A stretch of DNA of 53,273 nucleotides from Nitrospira sp. Lineage in GTDB: Bacteria; Nitrospirota; Nitrospiria; Nitrospirales; Nitrospiraceae. Shown piece by piece: positions 42,978 to 52,472 of the stretch. The notes beneath the pieces were generated by a model that was given only the letters and a program-made list of their open reading frames with translations, was not told the origin of the DNA and did no database searches. The translations under genes and the position numbers were made by a program. The stretch covers positions 1 through 53,273 of the forward strand of contig JAICWG010000010.1 of assembly GCA_025934915.1 (NCBI GenBank). Reading direction: 5' to 3'. Position 1 is the stretch's first letter. Each line of letters opens with the position of its first letter.

Positions 42978-43774
42978 GTCTTTCGGCTTATATCATCGCC
43001 TTCAACGAGGCGAAGAAGATCGCCGATACCATCAACAGTGTGCTGTGGGCCGACGAAATCATCGTGGTCGATTCCGCCAGCACCGACGAGACGGCTCGGA
43101 TCGCACAGGACTTGGGAGCCCGCGTCGTCCAGATTCCGTTTCAGGGGTTCGGCAATTTGCGAAATCAAGCCATCAAAGCCTGTACACATGAATGGATTTT
43201 CAGCCTCGATACAGACGAGCAGTGCACCGCGGAGGCTCGGGATGAGATGCTCATGATCCTTTCGGGAACTCCTGCACACGATGCGTACCTTGTGCCGAGA
43301 CGAAACTACTTCATGGGACACTGGATCAAACATTCCGGCTGGTATCCGAATTTCCGCCAGCCTCAATTGTTTCGAAAAGGCTCCATGAAATACGTAGAAT
43401 CTCCTGTCCATGAAGGATACGAATTGCTGACCGTCAAACCGGTCGGTCGGCTGGAACATGCGATTTGGCAGATCCCGTTCAGGGACTTTGAAGAAGTTGT
43501 CAAGAAAGCCAACCGCTATTCGTCGCTCGGGGTCCTCAAGCTTGCCGATCAACGAGTGTCGATGGCGACCGCGTTGTTTCACGGCATCTGGTCGTTCCTC
43601 AAACACTATGTGGCGAAGCGAGGGTTTCTGGACGGGTGGGCCGGATTTGTCATTGCCTTCGGAAATCTCGAGGGAACGTTTTATCGGTATGCCAAGCGAT
43701 TCGAACAGCAAGAGAAATGGTCGCTTCCCACACAGGCGCCTCTTCGACGCCGCGACGACTCACCATCGAAATGA
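42974..43774 (+). CDS. Family 2 glycosyltransferase, WaaE/KdtX-like
   Basis: GT-A transferase of 266 residues. The start LSAYIIAFNEAKKIADTINS (about 3-22) and EIIVVDSASTDETARIAQDL are typical of WaaE/KdtX core beta-glucosyltransferases. The metal-binding DxD is in WIFSLDTDEQCTAEARDEM, and the acceptor region has HWIKHSGWYPNFRQPQLFRK and VHEGYEL. The C-terminus is basic with AKRGFLDGWAGFVIA, a likely membrane-contact segment. It overlaps the ligase gene by 4 nt and the next transferase by 4 nt (ATGA). It may add a core sugar. Confidence 0.9.
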   Translation: MSLSAYIIAFNEAKKIADTINSVLWADEIIVVDSASTDETARIAQDLGARVVQIPFQGFGNLRNQAIKACTHEWIFSLDTDEQCTAEARDEMLMILSGTPAHDAYLVPRRNYFMGHWIKHSGWYPNFRQPQLFRKGSMKYVESPVHEGYELLTVKPVGRLEHAIWQIPFRDFEEVVKKANRYSSLGVLKLADQRVSMATALFHGIWSFLKHYVAKRGFLDGWAGFVIAFGNLEGTFYRYAKRFEQQEKWSLPTQAPLRRRDDSPSK

Positions 43775-44586
43775 AAACGGCGGTAATCGTGACGACCTAC
43801 AATCGCCCTGATGCGCTGGCGGTCGTACTGGAAGGGTACTGTGGCCAAAGCGATCAAGATTTCTGGCTTGTGGTCGCAGACGACGGGTCGAAAGGGGAGA
43901 CGGCTGAGGTCGTGCAGCAATTTGCACGGCGGACGCCGTTCCCACTGACGTATGTTTGGCACGAGGACCGAGGGTTTCGAGCCGCCGCCATCCGCAATCG
44001 CGCCGTGGCGTCGGTGGACGCCGACTATGTGGTGTTCACGGATGGCGACTGTGTTCCCTCGCGCCATTTCGTGCGCATCCATAAGCAGCTGGCCGAACCG
44101 GGTTATTTCCTCGGATCGAATCGTGTATTGCTTTCAGCCGGGTTGACGAACCGTGTCCTGCACCAGCGGCTGCCGATTCATGTGTGGAGCGGAATCGATT
44201 GGACACAGTCCTGGTTTCGGCGTGAAATCAATCGGGTGTTTCCGTTGATAACACTGCCCGATGCTCCGTTTCGAAAGTGGACGCCGGATCGGTGGAAAGG
44301 CATCAAGACCTGCAATCTCTCCGTTTGGCGGACCGACTTGATTCGTGTGAACGGGCTTGACGAATCCTACGAAGGATGGGGGCTGGAGGATTCAGACTTA
44401 GTCATTCGGCTTCTCCATGCCGGAGTCAAGCATAAGAATGCCCGCTTGGCTGCGACGGTGTTTCATTTATGGCATCAGGAGCAGGATCGCGGGCATCTCC
44501 ATGAAAATCAGAAACGACTGAACGATGTGTTGCAATCGACGACCGTCAGGGCCGCTGTCGGACTTGATCAATATGGCTTTGCGTGA
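43771..44586 (+). CDS. Family 2 glycosyltransferase with galactosyltransferase C-terminal-like domain
   Basis: GT-A transferase of 271 residues from ATG 43771, which overlaps the previous stop as ATGA. Motifs are AVIVTTYNRPDALAVVLEGY (about 3-22), VVADDGSKGETAEVVQQFAR, GFRAAAIRNRAVASVDADYV, and the DxD site FTDGDCVPSRHF. The distal block CNLSVWRTDLIRVNGLDESY with GWGLEDSDLVIRL is the acceptor/base region seen in Glyco_tranf_2 plus Gal-T-like enzymes. Sugar unknown. An upstream open extension of 45 codons overlaps the WaaE-like gene and is rejected. Confidence 0.88.
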   Translation: MKTAVIVTTYNRPDALAVVLEGYCGQSDQDFWLVVADDGSKGETAEVVQQFARRTPFPLTYVWHEDRGFRAAAIRNRAVASVDADYVVFTDGDCVPSRHFVRIHKQLAEPGYFLGSNRVLLSAGLTNRVLHQRLPIHVWSGIDWTQSWFRREINRVFPLITLPDAPFRKWTPDRWKGIKTCNLSVWRTDLIRVNGLDESYEGWGLEDSDLVIRLLHAGVKHKNARLAATVFHLWHQEQDRGHLHENQKRLNDVLQSTTVRAAVGLDQYGFA

Positions 44587-44587
44587 A

Positions 44588-45460
44588 ATGGACGGGGCAA
44601 CTCTCTTGCAGGATCGCTTATTTGACCGGTGTCCTCTCGGTTGTAGCGATGATTTGCAGACGAGCGCGATTATCCTAACCGAAGGACCGCTGCTTCGATG
44701 TGCGATGTGCAGCCAACTACTCAGCAGTTGTACTCATGGGCAATATGAGCGAGCGCTGAAGAAGTGGGACTCCTCGAACGGTACAATACCGGCGGCTCAG
44801 TCTGCTGCTCGCTTTCAGCAGGTGACTGAGCGGCGGTTGCGTTGCGCTCTCCGTCTGCTGGGTCGATTGTCTCCTCCACCGCTCCGTTTGCTCGATGTGG
44901 GCTGCTCCAGCGGAGCGTTGCTTGCCGTTGCGGCAAAGTTAGGATTCTCCCCAAGCGGCGTGGAAATAGCGAGCAAAGCCGCTGAGACGGCTCAGCGTGC
45001 AGGCTTTGAGGTATTTTGTGGCATGCTCCATGAAGCCCGCTTTGCTGATGAGGCGTTTGATGTCATCACAGCGTTCGAACTCATCGAACACCTGAACGCC
45101 CCGCTTCTCCTGCTGAGCGAATGCCATCGGATCTTGAAACCGGAAGGTGTCCTCATTCTGAACACTCCGAATGCTGGAAGTTGGACAGCCGGTGTCATGA
45201 GGGAATGCTGGGATGGTTTTAATCTATCTTCAATGGGCGGTCATGTGAGTTTCTTTTCTCCGCGATCACTCGCAAATCTGGCTGGGCAATGCGGATTCCG
45301 AGTGGAACGTCTTGAGACCAGGCGTGTCAGGTTTGCGGAGTCTCATCAAGTGTCGCCCATTGTATACCGCATACTGAAAATAATGGGGGAAGTGCTCAGC
45401 ATTCCGGCAAGTCTGCTGAACAAGGGCCACGACATGCTCGCGTTTTTGAGAAAGATGTAA
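44588..45460 (+). CDS. SAM-dependent methyltransferase with N-terminal Cys motif
   Basis: Class I methyltransferase of 290 residues. The N-terminus has Cys pairs (CPLGC about 13-17, CAMC about 38-41), suggesting a small zinc-binding domain like that of the methyltransferase at 23748. SAM motif I is RLLDVGCSSGALLAVAAKLG, then PSGVEIASKAAETAQRAGFE, FDVITAFELIEHLNAPLLLL and LKPEGVLILNTPNAGSW. The start is uncertain: ATG 44588 follows the previous stop by one base, and ATG 44573 overlaps it. Acceptor unknown. Confidence 0.85.
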   Translation: MDGATLLQDRLFDRCPLGCSDDLQTSAIILTEGPLLRCAMCSQLLSSCTHGQYERALKKWDSSNGTIPAAQSAARFQQVTERRLRCALRLLGRLSPPPLRLLDVGCSSGALLAVAAKLGFSPSGVEIASKAAETAQRAGFEVFCGMLHEARFADEAFDVITAFELIEHLNAPLLLLSECHRILKPEGVLILNTPNAGSWTAGVMRECWDGFNLSSMGGHVSFFSPRSLANLAGQCGFRVERLETRRVRFAESHQVSPIVYRILKIMGEVLSIPASLLNKGHDMLAFLRKM

Positions 45461-45527
45461 GCTGAGCAAGGTGATTGAAGCCTGGGATTGAGGCTACGGT
45501 GGAGATGGCGACAGAGTGAGAGGCCGG

Positions 45528-46640
45528 ATGAAGCGGGAGGTTCATAGTGCTCTGGTTGTCTGCACTCGACGCATCGGGGATGTCTTGTTGTCCACGCCGG
45601 TCGTTCGCTCGCTCAAGGTGGCATCGCCCCATCTGATGATCGATATGCTCGTGTTCGAAGGGACTCAGGATATCGTATCGACTAATCGTGATATCCGACG
45701 AATCTGGACGATTCCCGAACATCCTCCGCTCGGGACTCATCTGCGATTGCTCCGCTCGATTCGGCGTCGCTATGATCTCGCTCTTTCAGTCCTAGCCGGC
45801 GATCGCCCAACCTTTCACACCTGGGTCGCCGGCCGATATCGTGTGGGCACTCTTTTGCCCGACAATAAATCATGGTGGAAGCGGAAGTTGCTGGATGAAT
45901 GGGTGCCGTTTGATAATTTGACCACCCATACAGTCAGCATGAATCTCCGTCTCCTTGAACAGTTGAAGATCAAGCCGTTTGGGACCCCTGTGGTCAGTTG
46001 GGGACCTGAAGATGAAGCATCCGTTCATCGCCTGTTTCCTCGTATGCGGGATCCTCGGCCATACGCCGTGTTGCATGTCTCCCCCAAATTTTCCTATAAG
46101 ACATGGACCCTAGCCGGGTGGATTGCTCTTGGTCGGTGGCTGATCGACCATGGAATGACGGTCGTTGTAACGGGAACAGAGTCAGCCGAAGCGGGGTACT
46201 GTGAGCATGTGATCCAAGGGTTGCCGAATGCGGTCAATCTGGTCGGTCGGGTGACATTGCCGGCTCTTGGTTGTCTCATAGGCCGCGCCGCACTCTATGT
46301 TGGAACCGATACGGCCGTCAGTCATATGGCGGCAGCGGTCGGTGTACCGACCGTTGTGCTGTTTGGACCTTCAAATCCCGTGAAGTGGGGGCCCTGGCCA
46401 AAAGACTTTCCTCCGACAACACAGAGTCCATGGCAGAGGCAAGGATCCCAGCGGCAGGGCAATGTGTTTCTCCTCCAAGGCGCAGGGGAGTGTGTGCCTT
46501 GCCTCGGTGAAGGCTGCGACCGCCATATCAATAGTCTGAGCGAGTGCCTGCAACAGTTGCCCGTGAATCGTGTGATCCAGGCCGTTGAAACGATGCTGGC
46601 GGGAAGGACGTTCCGCGTCCTGACTCGAGGTTGTGTATGA
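45528..46640 (+). CDS. Family 9 glycosyltransferase (heptosyltransferase-like)
   Basis: The fourth GT9 protein of the window, 370 residues. It starts SALVVCTRRIGDVLLSTPVV (about 5-24), has YDLALSVLAGDRPTFHTWVA and an active-site region AVLHVSPKFSYKTWTLAGWI, and the donor motif LYVGTDTAVSHMAAAVGVPT, which replaces the usual NDTGPMH with GTDTAVSH. The TDTAVSH form is shared by WaaQ- and RfaQ-like heptosyltransferase III enzymes. It also has LFGPSNPVKWGPWP and a Cys-rich end (CVPCLGEGCDRH). ATG 45528 is preferred over GTG 45516. Its last codons overlap the next gene (ATGA). Confidence 0.87.
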   Translation: MKREVHSALVVCTRRIGDVLLSTPVVRSLKVASPHLMIDMLVFEGTQDIVSTNRDIRRIWTIPEHPPLGTHLRLLRSIRRRYDLALSVLAGDRPTFHTWVAGRYRVGTLLPDNKSWWKRKLLDEWVPFDNLTTHTVSMNLRLLEQLKIKPFGTPVVSWGPEDEASVHRLFPRMRDPRPYAVLHVSPKFSYKTWTLAGWIALGRWLIDHGMTVVVTGTESAEAGYCEHVIQGLPNAVNLVGRVTLPALGCLIGRAALYVGTDTAVSHMAAAVGVPTVVLFGPSNPVKWGPWPKDFPPTTQSPWQRQGSQRQGNVFLLQGAGECVPCLGEGCDRHINSLSECLQQLPVNRVIQAVETMLAGRTFRVLTRGCV

Positions 46641-48532
46641 AACAGACTGCGGCAACGTTCTTCCACTTCATCGCTGGGCGATATGGAAACCTAGTGCTTG
46701 CTTACCGATCTTTAGTCGTCATCGGCACACAGTTAATCTTAATCCTGGCGGCCAACTTGGCGGCCTTTGAGCTGCGCTTCGAGGGAGACATCCCTCCTGA
46801 ATACAGGCAGATCATGTGGGACCAGATGCCTGTAGTTGTATTGATTTTTGGTTCCGGCTTATGGGTGTTTGGAATTCAGCGGGGGCTATGGAGGTATGTC
46901 GGTCTTTACGACTTGGGAAAGATCATTTTGGCGTCGCTTGTCAGTGCGACGACAGTGTACGGAGTCATCCACGTGGCCGGAGGGATCAAAGAATACCCTC
47001 GATCGGTCATTGTTCTGACCGGTGTGCTGAACGGGTTGTACTTGGCGGGCATACGATTGGCCGTGCGGGGGTTTCGGGAGTGGCTCCAGGTCGTCGGTCC
47101 GAGTGCACGACGTGTCTTGATCGTCGGCGCCGGAAATGCCGGCGAGTTGCTGGTCAGGGATATGCTGTCCGATGCAAATTATAACTGCCTGCCGGTTGGG
47201 TTTGTAGACGATGACCCCATCAAACGCAGGATGAAGATTCATGGTATACCGGTCATAGGGACGATCGGCGAGATCAAGAAGGTGGCGCGTCAGCTAGAAG
47301 CGCATGAGATTATCGTTGCTATTCCATCGGGCTCCACGACCGTGAAGCAAAGGATCCTGGCGGCTTCGGAAGGTTGCGCCGTCCCGATCAAGACCCTTCC
47401 CGACATCAAGCAGCTCCTTGGAGATCCGGTCTCGTTGCACCAGGTGCGACCGATGAGATTGGAAGATCTGCTGCAGCGTGAGCCGATCCAAACGGATCGC
47501 CAGGAACTGCACCCGCTCATCACCGGGAAGACGCTGCTCGTTACCGGGGCGGGAGGTTCGATCGGATCGGAATTATGCAGGCAAATCGCCCGACACAAAC
47601 CGCAAGCCTTGGTCTTGTTCGAACGCTACGAAAATGCGCTCCATGCGCTTCTGTTGGAGTTACGAGCGACCTTTCCTGATGTGAAGATTCTCCCCTTCAT
47701 CGGAGATGTGACCGTGATTGATCGCGTATCGGAAGTGTTCCGACAGACAGGCCCTGATATTGTGTTTCATGCTGCTGCGCACAAACATGTTCCGCTGATG
47801 GAACTGAACCCGAAGGAAGCGATCCGCAACAATATCTTAGGAACTCGCGTGGTCGCCGAAGTCGCCTTCAAAACAGGCGTCGATCGATTTGTGCTGATCT
47901 CCACGGATAAGGCCGTCAATCCATCCAGTGTCATGGGGGTTACGAAGAGAATAGCGGAGCACTTGGTCCAGGAGTTCAACCACTCCGGTCTTACGAAATT
48001 TACGGTTGTGCGGTTCGGCAACGTATTGGGAAGCAACGGGAGTGTGGTGCCCTTGTTCTCCGAACAGATCCACAAAGGTGGGCCGGTTACCGTGACTCAT
48101 CCGGAGATCAAGCGGTTTTTCATGACGATTCCTGAGGCCGTGCAGCTGGTTCTTCAAGCGAGTGTGATGGGGCGGGGAGGAGAAGTGTTCGTCCTCGATA
48201 TGGGGGAACAAATCAAAGTTGCCGATCTGGCCAGAAACATGATCGTGTTGGCCGGTTTCGTTCCTGGGAGAGACATCGCCATAGTCTTTACGGGGCTCCG
48301 GCCCGGAGAAAAGTTGTACGAGGAGCTGTTCGAGGACAGCGAGCAGGTTGAGCCGACCACTCATCCCAAGATCCATCGAGCTGTGGGAACCCCTGTTCCG
48401 ATGGGGGAACTGGGAGAATGGCTGAAATCATTGCCGGCGACGCTCCCCAAAAGAGACGAAGAGGAGCTGCTTCAAGATCTCAAACGACTTGTGCCCAGTT
48501 TTCAACCTGCATTGCCGCACCAGGTATCTTGA
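46637..48532 (+). CDS. Membrane-bound nucleotide-sugar 4,6-dehydratase (CapD/WbpM-like)
   Basis: Protein of 631 residues. The N-terminus has four hydrophobic helices (VVIGTQLILILAANLAAFEL; VVVLIFGSGLWVFGIQRGLW). A Rossmann domain follows (RRVLIVGAGNAGELLVRDML, about 157-176), and then the SDR catalytic domain: TLLVTGAGGSIGSELCRQIA (about 295-314), FHAAAHKHVPLMELNPKEAI, and ISTDKAVNPSSVMGVTKRIA, where Met replaces the usual catalytic Tyr, as in WbpM and FlaA1. It would dehydrate UDP-GlcNAc to the 4-keto-6-deoxy sugar used by the epimerase at 38637. Intact at both ends. Confidence 0.93.
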   Translation: MKQTAATFFHFIAGRYGNLVLAYRSLVVIGTQLILILAANLAAFELRFEGDIPPEYRQIMWDQMPVVVLIFGSGLWVFGIQRGLWRYVGLYDLGKIILASLVSATTVYGVIHVAGGIKEYPRSVIVLTGVLNGLYLAGIRLAVRGFREWLQVVGPSARRVLIVGAGNAGELLVRDMLSDANYNCLPVGFVDDDPIKRRMKIHGIPVIGTIGEIKKVARQLEAHEIIVAIPSGSTTVKQRILAASEGCAVPIKTLPDIKQLLGDPVSLHQVRPMRLEDLLQREPIQTDRQELHPLITGKTLLVTGAGGSIGSELCRQIARHKPQALVLFERYENALHALLLELRATFPDVKILPFIGDVTVIDRVSEVFRQTGPDIVFHAAAHKHVPLMELNPKEAIRNNILGTRVVAEVAFKTGVDRFVLISTDKAVNPSSVMGVTKRIAEHLVQEFNHSGLTKFTVVRFGNVLGSNGSVVPLFSEQIHKGGPVTVTHPEIKRFFMTIPEAVQLVLQASVMGRGGEVFVLDMGEQIKVADLARNMIVLAGFVPGRDIAIVFTGLRPGEKLYEELFEDSEQVEPTTHPKIHRAVGTPVPMGELGEWLKSLPATLPKRDEEELLQDLKRLVPSFQPALPHQVS

Positions 48533-48603
48533 GAAGACGATGAGCGGGGCCGCGAGTATGCACGCAGCGTTCAAATGTCCTACACCAGTATTCCCCTAAT
48601 CAC

Positions 48604-49674
48604 ATGAGTATTCTGGTTACCGGCGGAGCCGGGTTTATCGGTGCCAACTTCGTTCTCGACTGGCTGGCGCAAGATGATGAGTCCGTCATCAACCTCGACA
48701 AGCTCACCTACGCAGGCAATCTGGACAATCTTGCCAGCCTACAAGGGGATTCGAGGCATATTTTTGTGCGAGGTGATATCGGTGATACGGCGCTCGTTGA
48801 TCGACTGCTGGCCGAGCGCCGTCCCCGTGTAGTCATCAATTTTGCCGCTGAAAGCCATGTCGATCGCTCCATTCACGGTCCTGGAGATTTCATTCAGACC
48901 AATATCGTCGGCACCTTTCACTTGCTTGGATCCGTGCGGGCTTATTGGGAAGCGCTGAAAGGCGAGGCCAAAGAGTGCTTCCGCTTTCTGCACGTATCCA
49001 CCGACGAAGTGTACGGCTCATTGACGAAAGATGCTCCGGCCTTCAGTGAAACGAATCGGTATGAACCCAATAGTCCTTATTCAGCCAGCAAAGCCGCCAG
49101 TGACCACCTAGTGCGCGCCTACCACCATACCTATGGGTTGCCGGTTCTCACGACCAATTGTTCAAATAATTACGGTCCGTATCACTTTCCCGAAAAACTC
49201 ATTCCACTCTGCATCCTGAATGCGTTGGCAGGCAAACCGCTTCCTCTGTATGGCGACGGCCGGCAAGTGCGAGACTGGCTGTACGTCAAGGACCACTGCA
49301 GTGCCATCCGTCTGGTGCTTGGAAAGGGGCTTGTGGGCGAAACGTATAACATCGGCGGCTGGAACGAAAAAGCCAATCTCGACGTTGTGCAGACTCTCTG
49401 CGACATCCTAGACGAACTCCGACCACGTTCCGATGGCAAAAGATATGCCGACCAGATCACCTTCGTCAAAGATCGTCTCGGTCACGACCGCCGCTATGCC
49501 ATCGATGCGAGCAAACTCGAACGGGAATTAGGTTGGAAGCCCCAAGAGACCTTTGAAACAGGCATCCGCAAGACGGTTGCTTGGTATCTGGATAACCAGA
49601 GTTGGGTTGCCAACATCACCAGCGGCGCCTATCGTAACTGGATCGACAAGCAATACGGCACCCGAGCGCGATGA
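48604..49674 (+). CDS. rfbB: dTDP-glucose 4,6-dehydratase
   Basis: RfbB/RmlB, 356 residues, converts dTDP-glucose to dTDP-4-keto-6-deoxyglucose. The SDR loop is [20 protein letters not shown] (about 3-22), then [17 protein letters not shown] and [20 protein letters not shown]. The catalytic region has [11 protein letters not shown] and [20 protein letters not shown] with the Tyr-xxx-Lys as YSASK. The C-terminal block is [20 protein letters not shown], typical of the family. No strong ribosome site precedes the ATG; the 71-bp gap before it holds nothing clear. It is the first gene of the rhamnose set. Confidence 0.97.
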   Translation: MSILVTGGAGFIGANFVLDWLAQDDESVINLDKLTYAGNLDNLASLQGDSRHIFVRGDIGDTALVDRLLAERRPRVVINFAAESHVDRSIHGPGDFIQTNIVGTFHLLGSVRAYWEALKGEAKECFRFLHVSTDEVYGSLTKDAPAFSETNRYEPNSPYSASKAASDHLVRAYHHTYGLPVLTTNCSNNYGPYHFPEKLIPLCILNALAGKPLPLYGDGRQVRDWLYVKDHCSAIRLVLGKGLVGETYNIGGWNEKANLDVVQTLCDILDELRPRSDGKRYADQITFVKDRLGHDRRYAIDASKLERELGWKPQETFETGIRKTVAWYLDNQSWVANITSGAYRNWIDKQYGTRAR

Positions 49675-50567
49675 GGATACTGTTAACCGGCAAGCACGGA
49701 CAGGTCGGTTTTGAGCTCCAACGCACACTGGCTCACTTAGGGGAAATTTATGCCGTGGGTTACGCAGACTGTGATTTAGCCGATGCCTCTGCGATCTCTG
49801 CTGTAGTACGGTCAGTCAAGCCCGACTTGATCGTCAATCCTGCAGCCTATACCGCAGTGGATAGGGCAGAAGCGGAGCCCGAATTGGCTCGCGCCGTCAA
49901 TACTGTCGCACCGGGAATACTCGGAGAAGAAGCGGCGAAGCTGGGCGCGTGGGTTGTACATTATTCGACCGATTATGTGTTCGATGGCACCAAATTAGGT
50001 GTCTATACGGAAGATGACCTCACGAACCCCCTCAATGTCTATGGGCGCACCAAAAGAGATGGTGAGATCGCGTTGGAAGCAAGTGGGGCGCGGTATCTGA
50101 TCTTTCGCACGAGCTGGGTGATTGGAGCGCATGGGAAAAATTTTGTGAAAACGATCCTGCGATCGGCTCTTGAGCGAGAAAGTTTGAATGTAGTGGCGGA
50201 TCAATATGGGGCTCCGACTTCTGCGGCCTTGCTGGCGGAGGTGACGGCGCAGCTGGTTCGGCAGAGACAGCGCGATGGGGATGAAAACTTTCCCTTCGGC
50301 TTGTATCATCTTGTGCCCGGCGGGGAGACGAACTGGTGTGAGTATGCGCGGTTCGTTCTGTCGGAAACCCTTGCTGTCGGCCGATCAGTTAAACTCTTGC
50401 CGGATGCCATTCGTGCGATTTCTTCTTCGGAATATCCCACCACTGCTCAGCGTCCTGCCAATTCTCGGTTGGATACCACGAAGCTTCGCCGTTGCTTTGG
50501 CCTGGAATTACCCGAGTGGCAAAGCGGCGTCTGGCACATCCTCAAACAAATTCTGGCGGAATCATGA
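49671..50567 (+). CDS. rfbD: dTDP-4-dehydrorhamnose reductase
   Basis: RfbD/RmlD, 298 residues, reduces dTDP-4-keto-rhamnose to dTDP-L-rhamnose. The motif [20 protein letters not shown] (about 2-21) is the NAD(P)-binding loop. It also has [20 protein letters not shown] (first residue I in the sequence), [20 protein letters not shown] and [20 protein letters not shown] with Tyr-xxx-Lys as YGRTK. The end is [20 protein letters not shown]. It overlaps rfbB by 4 nt and rfbA by 4 nt (ATGA on both sides), consistent with coupled translation. Confidence 0.96.
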   Translation: MRILLTGKHGQVGFELQRTLAHLGEIYAVGYADCDLADASAISAVVRSVKPDLIVNPAAYTAVDRAEAEPELARAVNTVAPGILGEEAAKLGAWVVHYSTDYVFDGTKLGVYTEDDLTNPLNVYGRTKRDGEIALEASGARYLIFRTSWVIGAHGKNFVKTILRSALERESLNVVADQYGAPTSAALLAEVTAQLVRQRQRDGDENFPFGLYHLVPGGETNWCEYARFVLSETLAVGRSVKLLPDAIRAISSSEYPTTAQRPANSRLDTTKLRRCFGLELPEWQSGVWHILKQILAES

Positions 50568-51448
50568 GCGTACGCAAAGGCATCATCCTCGCCGGCGGCT
50601 CCGGCACCCGTCTGTACCCGGTGACACAAGCGGTTTCCAAGCAGTTGCTACCGGTCTTCGACAAACCGATGATCTACTACCCGCTCAGTGTTCTCATGTT
50701 GGCAGGGATTCGGGACATCCTCATGATCTCCACACCTCAAGACATCCCGCGCTTCGAGCAGCTGCTGGGGAGTGGTAACCAGTGGGGGCTGAATATCCAG
50801 TATGCCGTACAGCCCTCGCCCGATGGGCTCGCGCAGGCATTTCTTATCGGCGGATCCTTCATTGGCAACAGTCCCTCGGCGTTGGTGCTGGGGGATAACA
50901 TTTTTTATGGTCATGATTTTGACAATCTGCTCGGCCATGCCATGGCGCGCACAAAAGGGGCGACGGTCTTTGCCTACCATGTTCAAGACCCGGAGCGGTA
51001 CGGTGTGGTTGAGTTCGATGCAAAGGGCGACGTTCGCTCACTGGAAGAGAAGCCCAAGCAACCCAAGTCGCACTATGCCGTGACCGGTCTCTATTTTTAC
51101 GACCATCAGGTAGTTGAGTTTGCCAAGAGCCTCAGACCTTCCCGGCGCGGTGAACTGGAAATTACGGACCTGAATCGCTTGTATCTGGAACAAGGCACAC
51201 TCAAAGTCGAAATCATGGGGCGTGGGTATGCCTGGCTGGATACCGGCACGCATGAGTCGCTGCTTGAAGCGAGCCAGTTTATTGCTACGCTGGAAAATCG
51301 CCAGGGACTCAAGGTGGCCTGTCCGGAAGAGATCGCCTATCGCCGGCGATGGATCGATGGCACCCAGCTTGAACGACTCGCAAAGCCACTGGCCAAAACC
51401 GGTTACGGGCGGTATCTGTTTTGCCTGTTAGAAGAAAACGTCTTTTAA
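50564..51448 (+). CDS. rfbA: Glucose-1-phosphate thymidylyltransferase
   Basis: RfbA/RmlA, 294 residues, makes dTDP-glucose from dTTP and glucose-1-phosphate. The catalytic loop is [20 protein letters not shown] (about 6-25), followed by [19 protein letters not shown]. It also has [20 protein letters not shown], the metal-site [32 protein letters not shown] and [23 protein letters not shown] 50564 overlaps the rfbD stop (ATGA); an upstream open extension of 24 codons is rejected as a shadow of rfbD. Its stop overlaps the rfbC remnant (TAATG). Confidence 0.97.
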   Translation: MSVRKGIILAGGSGTRLYPVTQAVSKQLLPVFDKPMIYYPLSVLMLAGIRDILMISTPQDIPRFEQLLGSGNQWGLNIQYAVQPSPDGLAQAFLIGGSFIGNSPSALVLGDNIFYGHDFDNLLGHAMARTKGATVFAYHVQDPERYGVVEFDAKGDVRSLEEKPKQPKSHYAVTGLYFYDHQVVEFAKSLRPSRRGELEITDLNRLYLEQGTLKVEIMGRGYAWLDTGTHESLLEASQFIATLENRQGLKVACPEEIAYRRRWIDGTQLERLAKPLAKTGYGRYLFCLLEENVF

Positions 51449-51612
51449 TGAAGCTCTATAAAACCCTCGACCACTGTGCGCCAGAACATGAGCGCTGCGT
51501 CTTCTGGGATAACCTGGCGATTGAGATTCAGCGGCCGTTCGAGGGGCCGCCGGTCCTCTCTGAGAAAGATCGGCAGCGAGCTGCCTTTTTAGAAGCGGAG
51601 TGTTTCGAGTGA
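51448..51612 (+). pseudogene. rfbC: rfbC remnant: C-terminal 54 codons of dTDP-4-dehydrorhamnose 3,5-epimerase
   Basis: A 54-codon frame, starting at an ATG that shares a base with the rfbA stop (TAATG). It reads [20 protein letters not shown], then DNLAIEIQRPFEGPPVLSEK and DRQRAAFLEAECFE. The APEHERC(V/I)xW(D/N)xxxxIxWP...PxLSxKDxxxxxLxEAE series is the C-terminal end of RfbC/RmlC, normally about 180 residues. The catalytic His and Tyr lie earlier in the family and are absent. A deletion appears to have removed the first two thirds yet kept an in-frame start. A working epimerase must be encoded elsewhere if rhamnose is made. Confidence 0.78.
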
Positions 51613-52472
51613 CCAGCGCAACTCGTTCCCTATCTCAGACCGTCAATCCTCATGCCGCGCATGGTGTATCGATTGCGGCCTTGCTGCGGAGCCTCTGGAG
51701 GAACCGCGGGCTTATTGCACAGATGACCAAGCGCGAAGTGATCGGGCGCTATAAAGGGTCAATAATGGGGCTGGGGTGGTCATTCCTTCATCCCGTGTTT
51801 ATGCTGGCTGTCTACACCTTTGTGTTCTCCGTGGTGTTCAAGGCTCGCTGGGGCGGAGGAGAAGAAGAAAGCAGAACGCAGTTTGCCCTTGTGCTGTTTG
51901 TCGGCATGATCGTGCACGGTTTGTTTGCAGAGGTGCTGAATCGAGCGCCGACGCTTATCTATTCCAATGTCAATTACGTCAAGAAAGTTGTGTTTCCATT
52001 GGAGATATTGCCGGTCGTGACCATGGGTGCGGCATTGTTTCATAGTCTTATCGGTGTTGGAATCTGGCTGGCAGCGTTTGCCCTACTCAATGGGTACGTA
52101 CAATGGACCGCTGTGTTCGCTCCATTAGTGTTGATGCTACTGATCATCATAACCCTTGGCCTGGCCTGGATGCTGGCATCCTTGGGAGTGTTTGTGCGGG
52201 ATGTGGGGCAAACGATCGGCATCATGACTACGGTGATGTTGTTTCTTTCGCCTGTCTTTTACCCTGTGACTGCCCTTCCGGAGGCGGTTCGACCCTGGCT
52301 CCTGGCTAATCCGCTTACCTTCATCATCGAGCAAGCGCGAGCAGTCTTGATCTGGGGGCGCATGCCGAACTGGGTGGGATTGGGAGAGTACGCACTCGTT
52401 GCAATTGCCATTGCTTGGGCCGGTTATGCGTGGTTCCAAAAAACACGCAATGGGTTTGCCGATGTCCTTTGA
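51609..52472 (+). CDS. wzm: ABC-2 type polysaccharide export permease (Wzm-like)
   Basis: Integral membrane protein of 287 residues. It has an N-terminal amphipathic stretch (LLRSLWRNRGLIAQMTKREV) and the family motif IGRYKGSIMGLGWSFLHPVF (about 50-69). Six hydrophobic segments follow, including MLAVYTFVFSVVFKARWGGG, LVLMLLIIITLGLAWMLASL and TIGIMTTVMLFLSPVFYPVT. The LNPxTFIIEQARAVLIWG-type ending (here LANPLTFIIEQARAVLIWGR) is typical. Wzm exports undecaprenyl-linked polymer with the ATPase Wzt. GTG 51609 overlaps the rfbC remnant stop (GTGA). No intact Wzt gene lies within the window; cysC follows. Confidence 0.92.
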   Translation: MTSATRSLSQTVNPHAAHGVSIAALLRSLWRNRGLIAQMTKREVIGRYKGSIMGLGWSFLHPVFMLAVYTFVFSVVFKARWGGGEEESRTQFALVLFVGMIVHGLFAEVLNRAPTLIYSNVNYVKKVVFPLEILPVVTMGAALFHSLIGVGIWLAAFALLNGYVQWTAVFAPLVLMLLIIITLGLAWMLASLGVFVRDVGQTIGIMTTVMLFLSPVFYPVTALPEAVRPWLLANPLTFIIEQARAVLIWGRMPNWVGLGEYALVAIAIAWAGYAWFQKTRNGFADVL

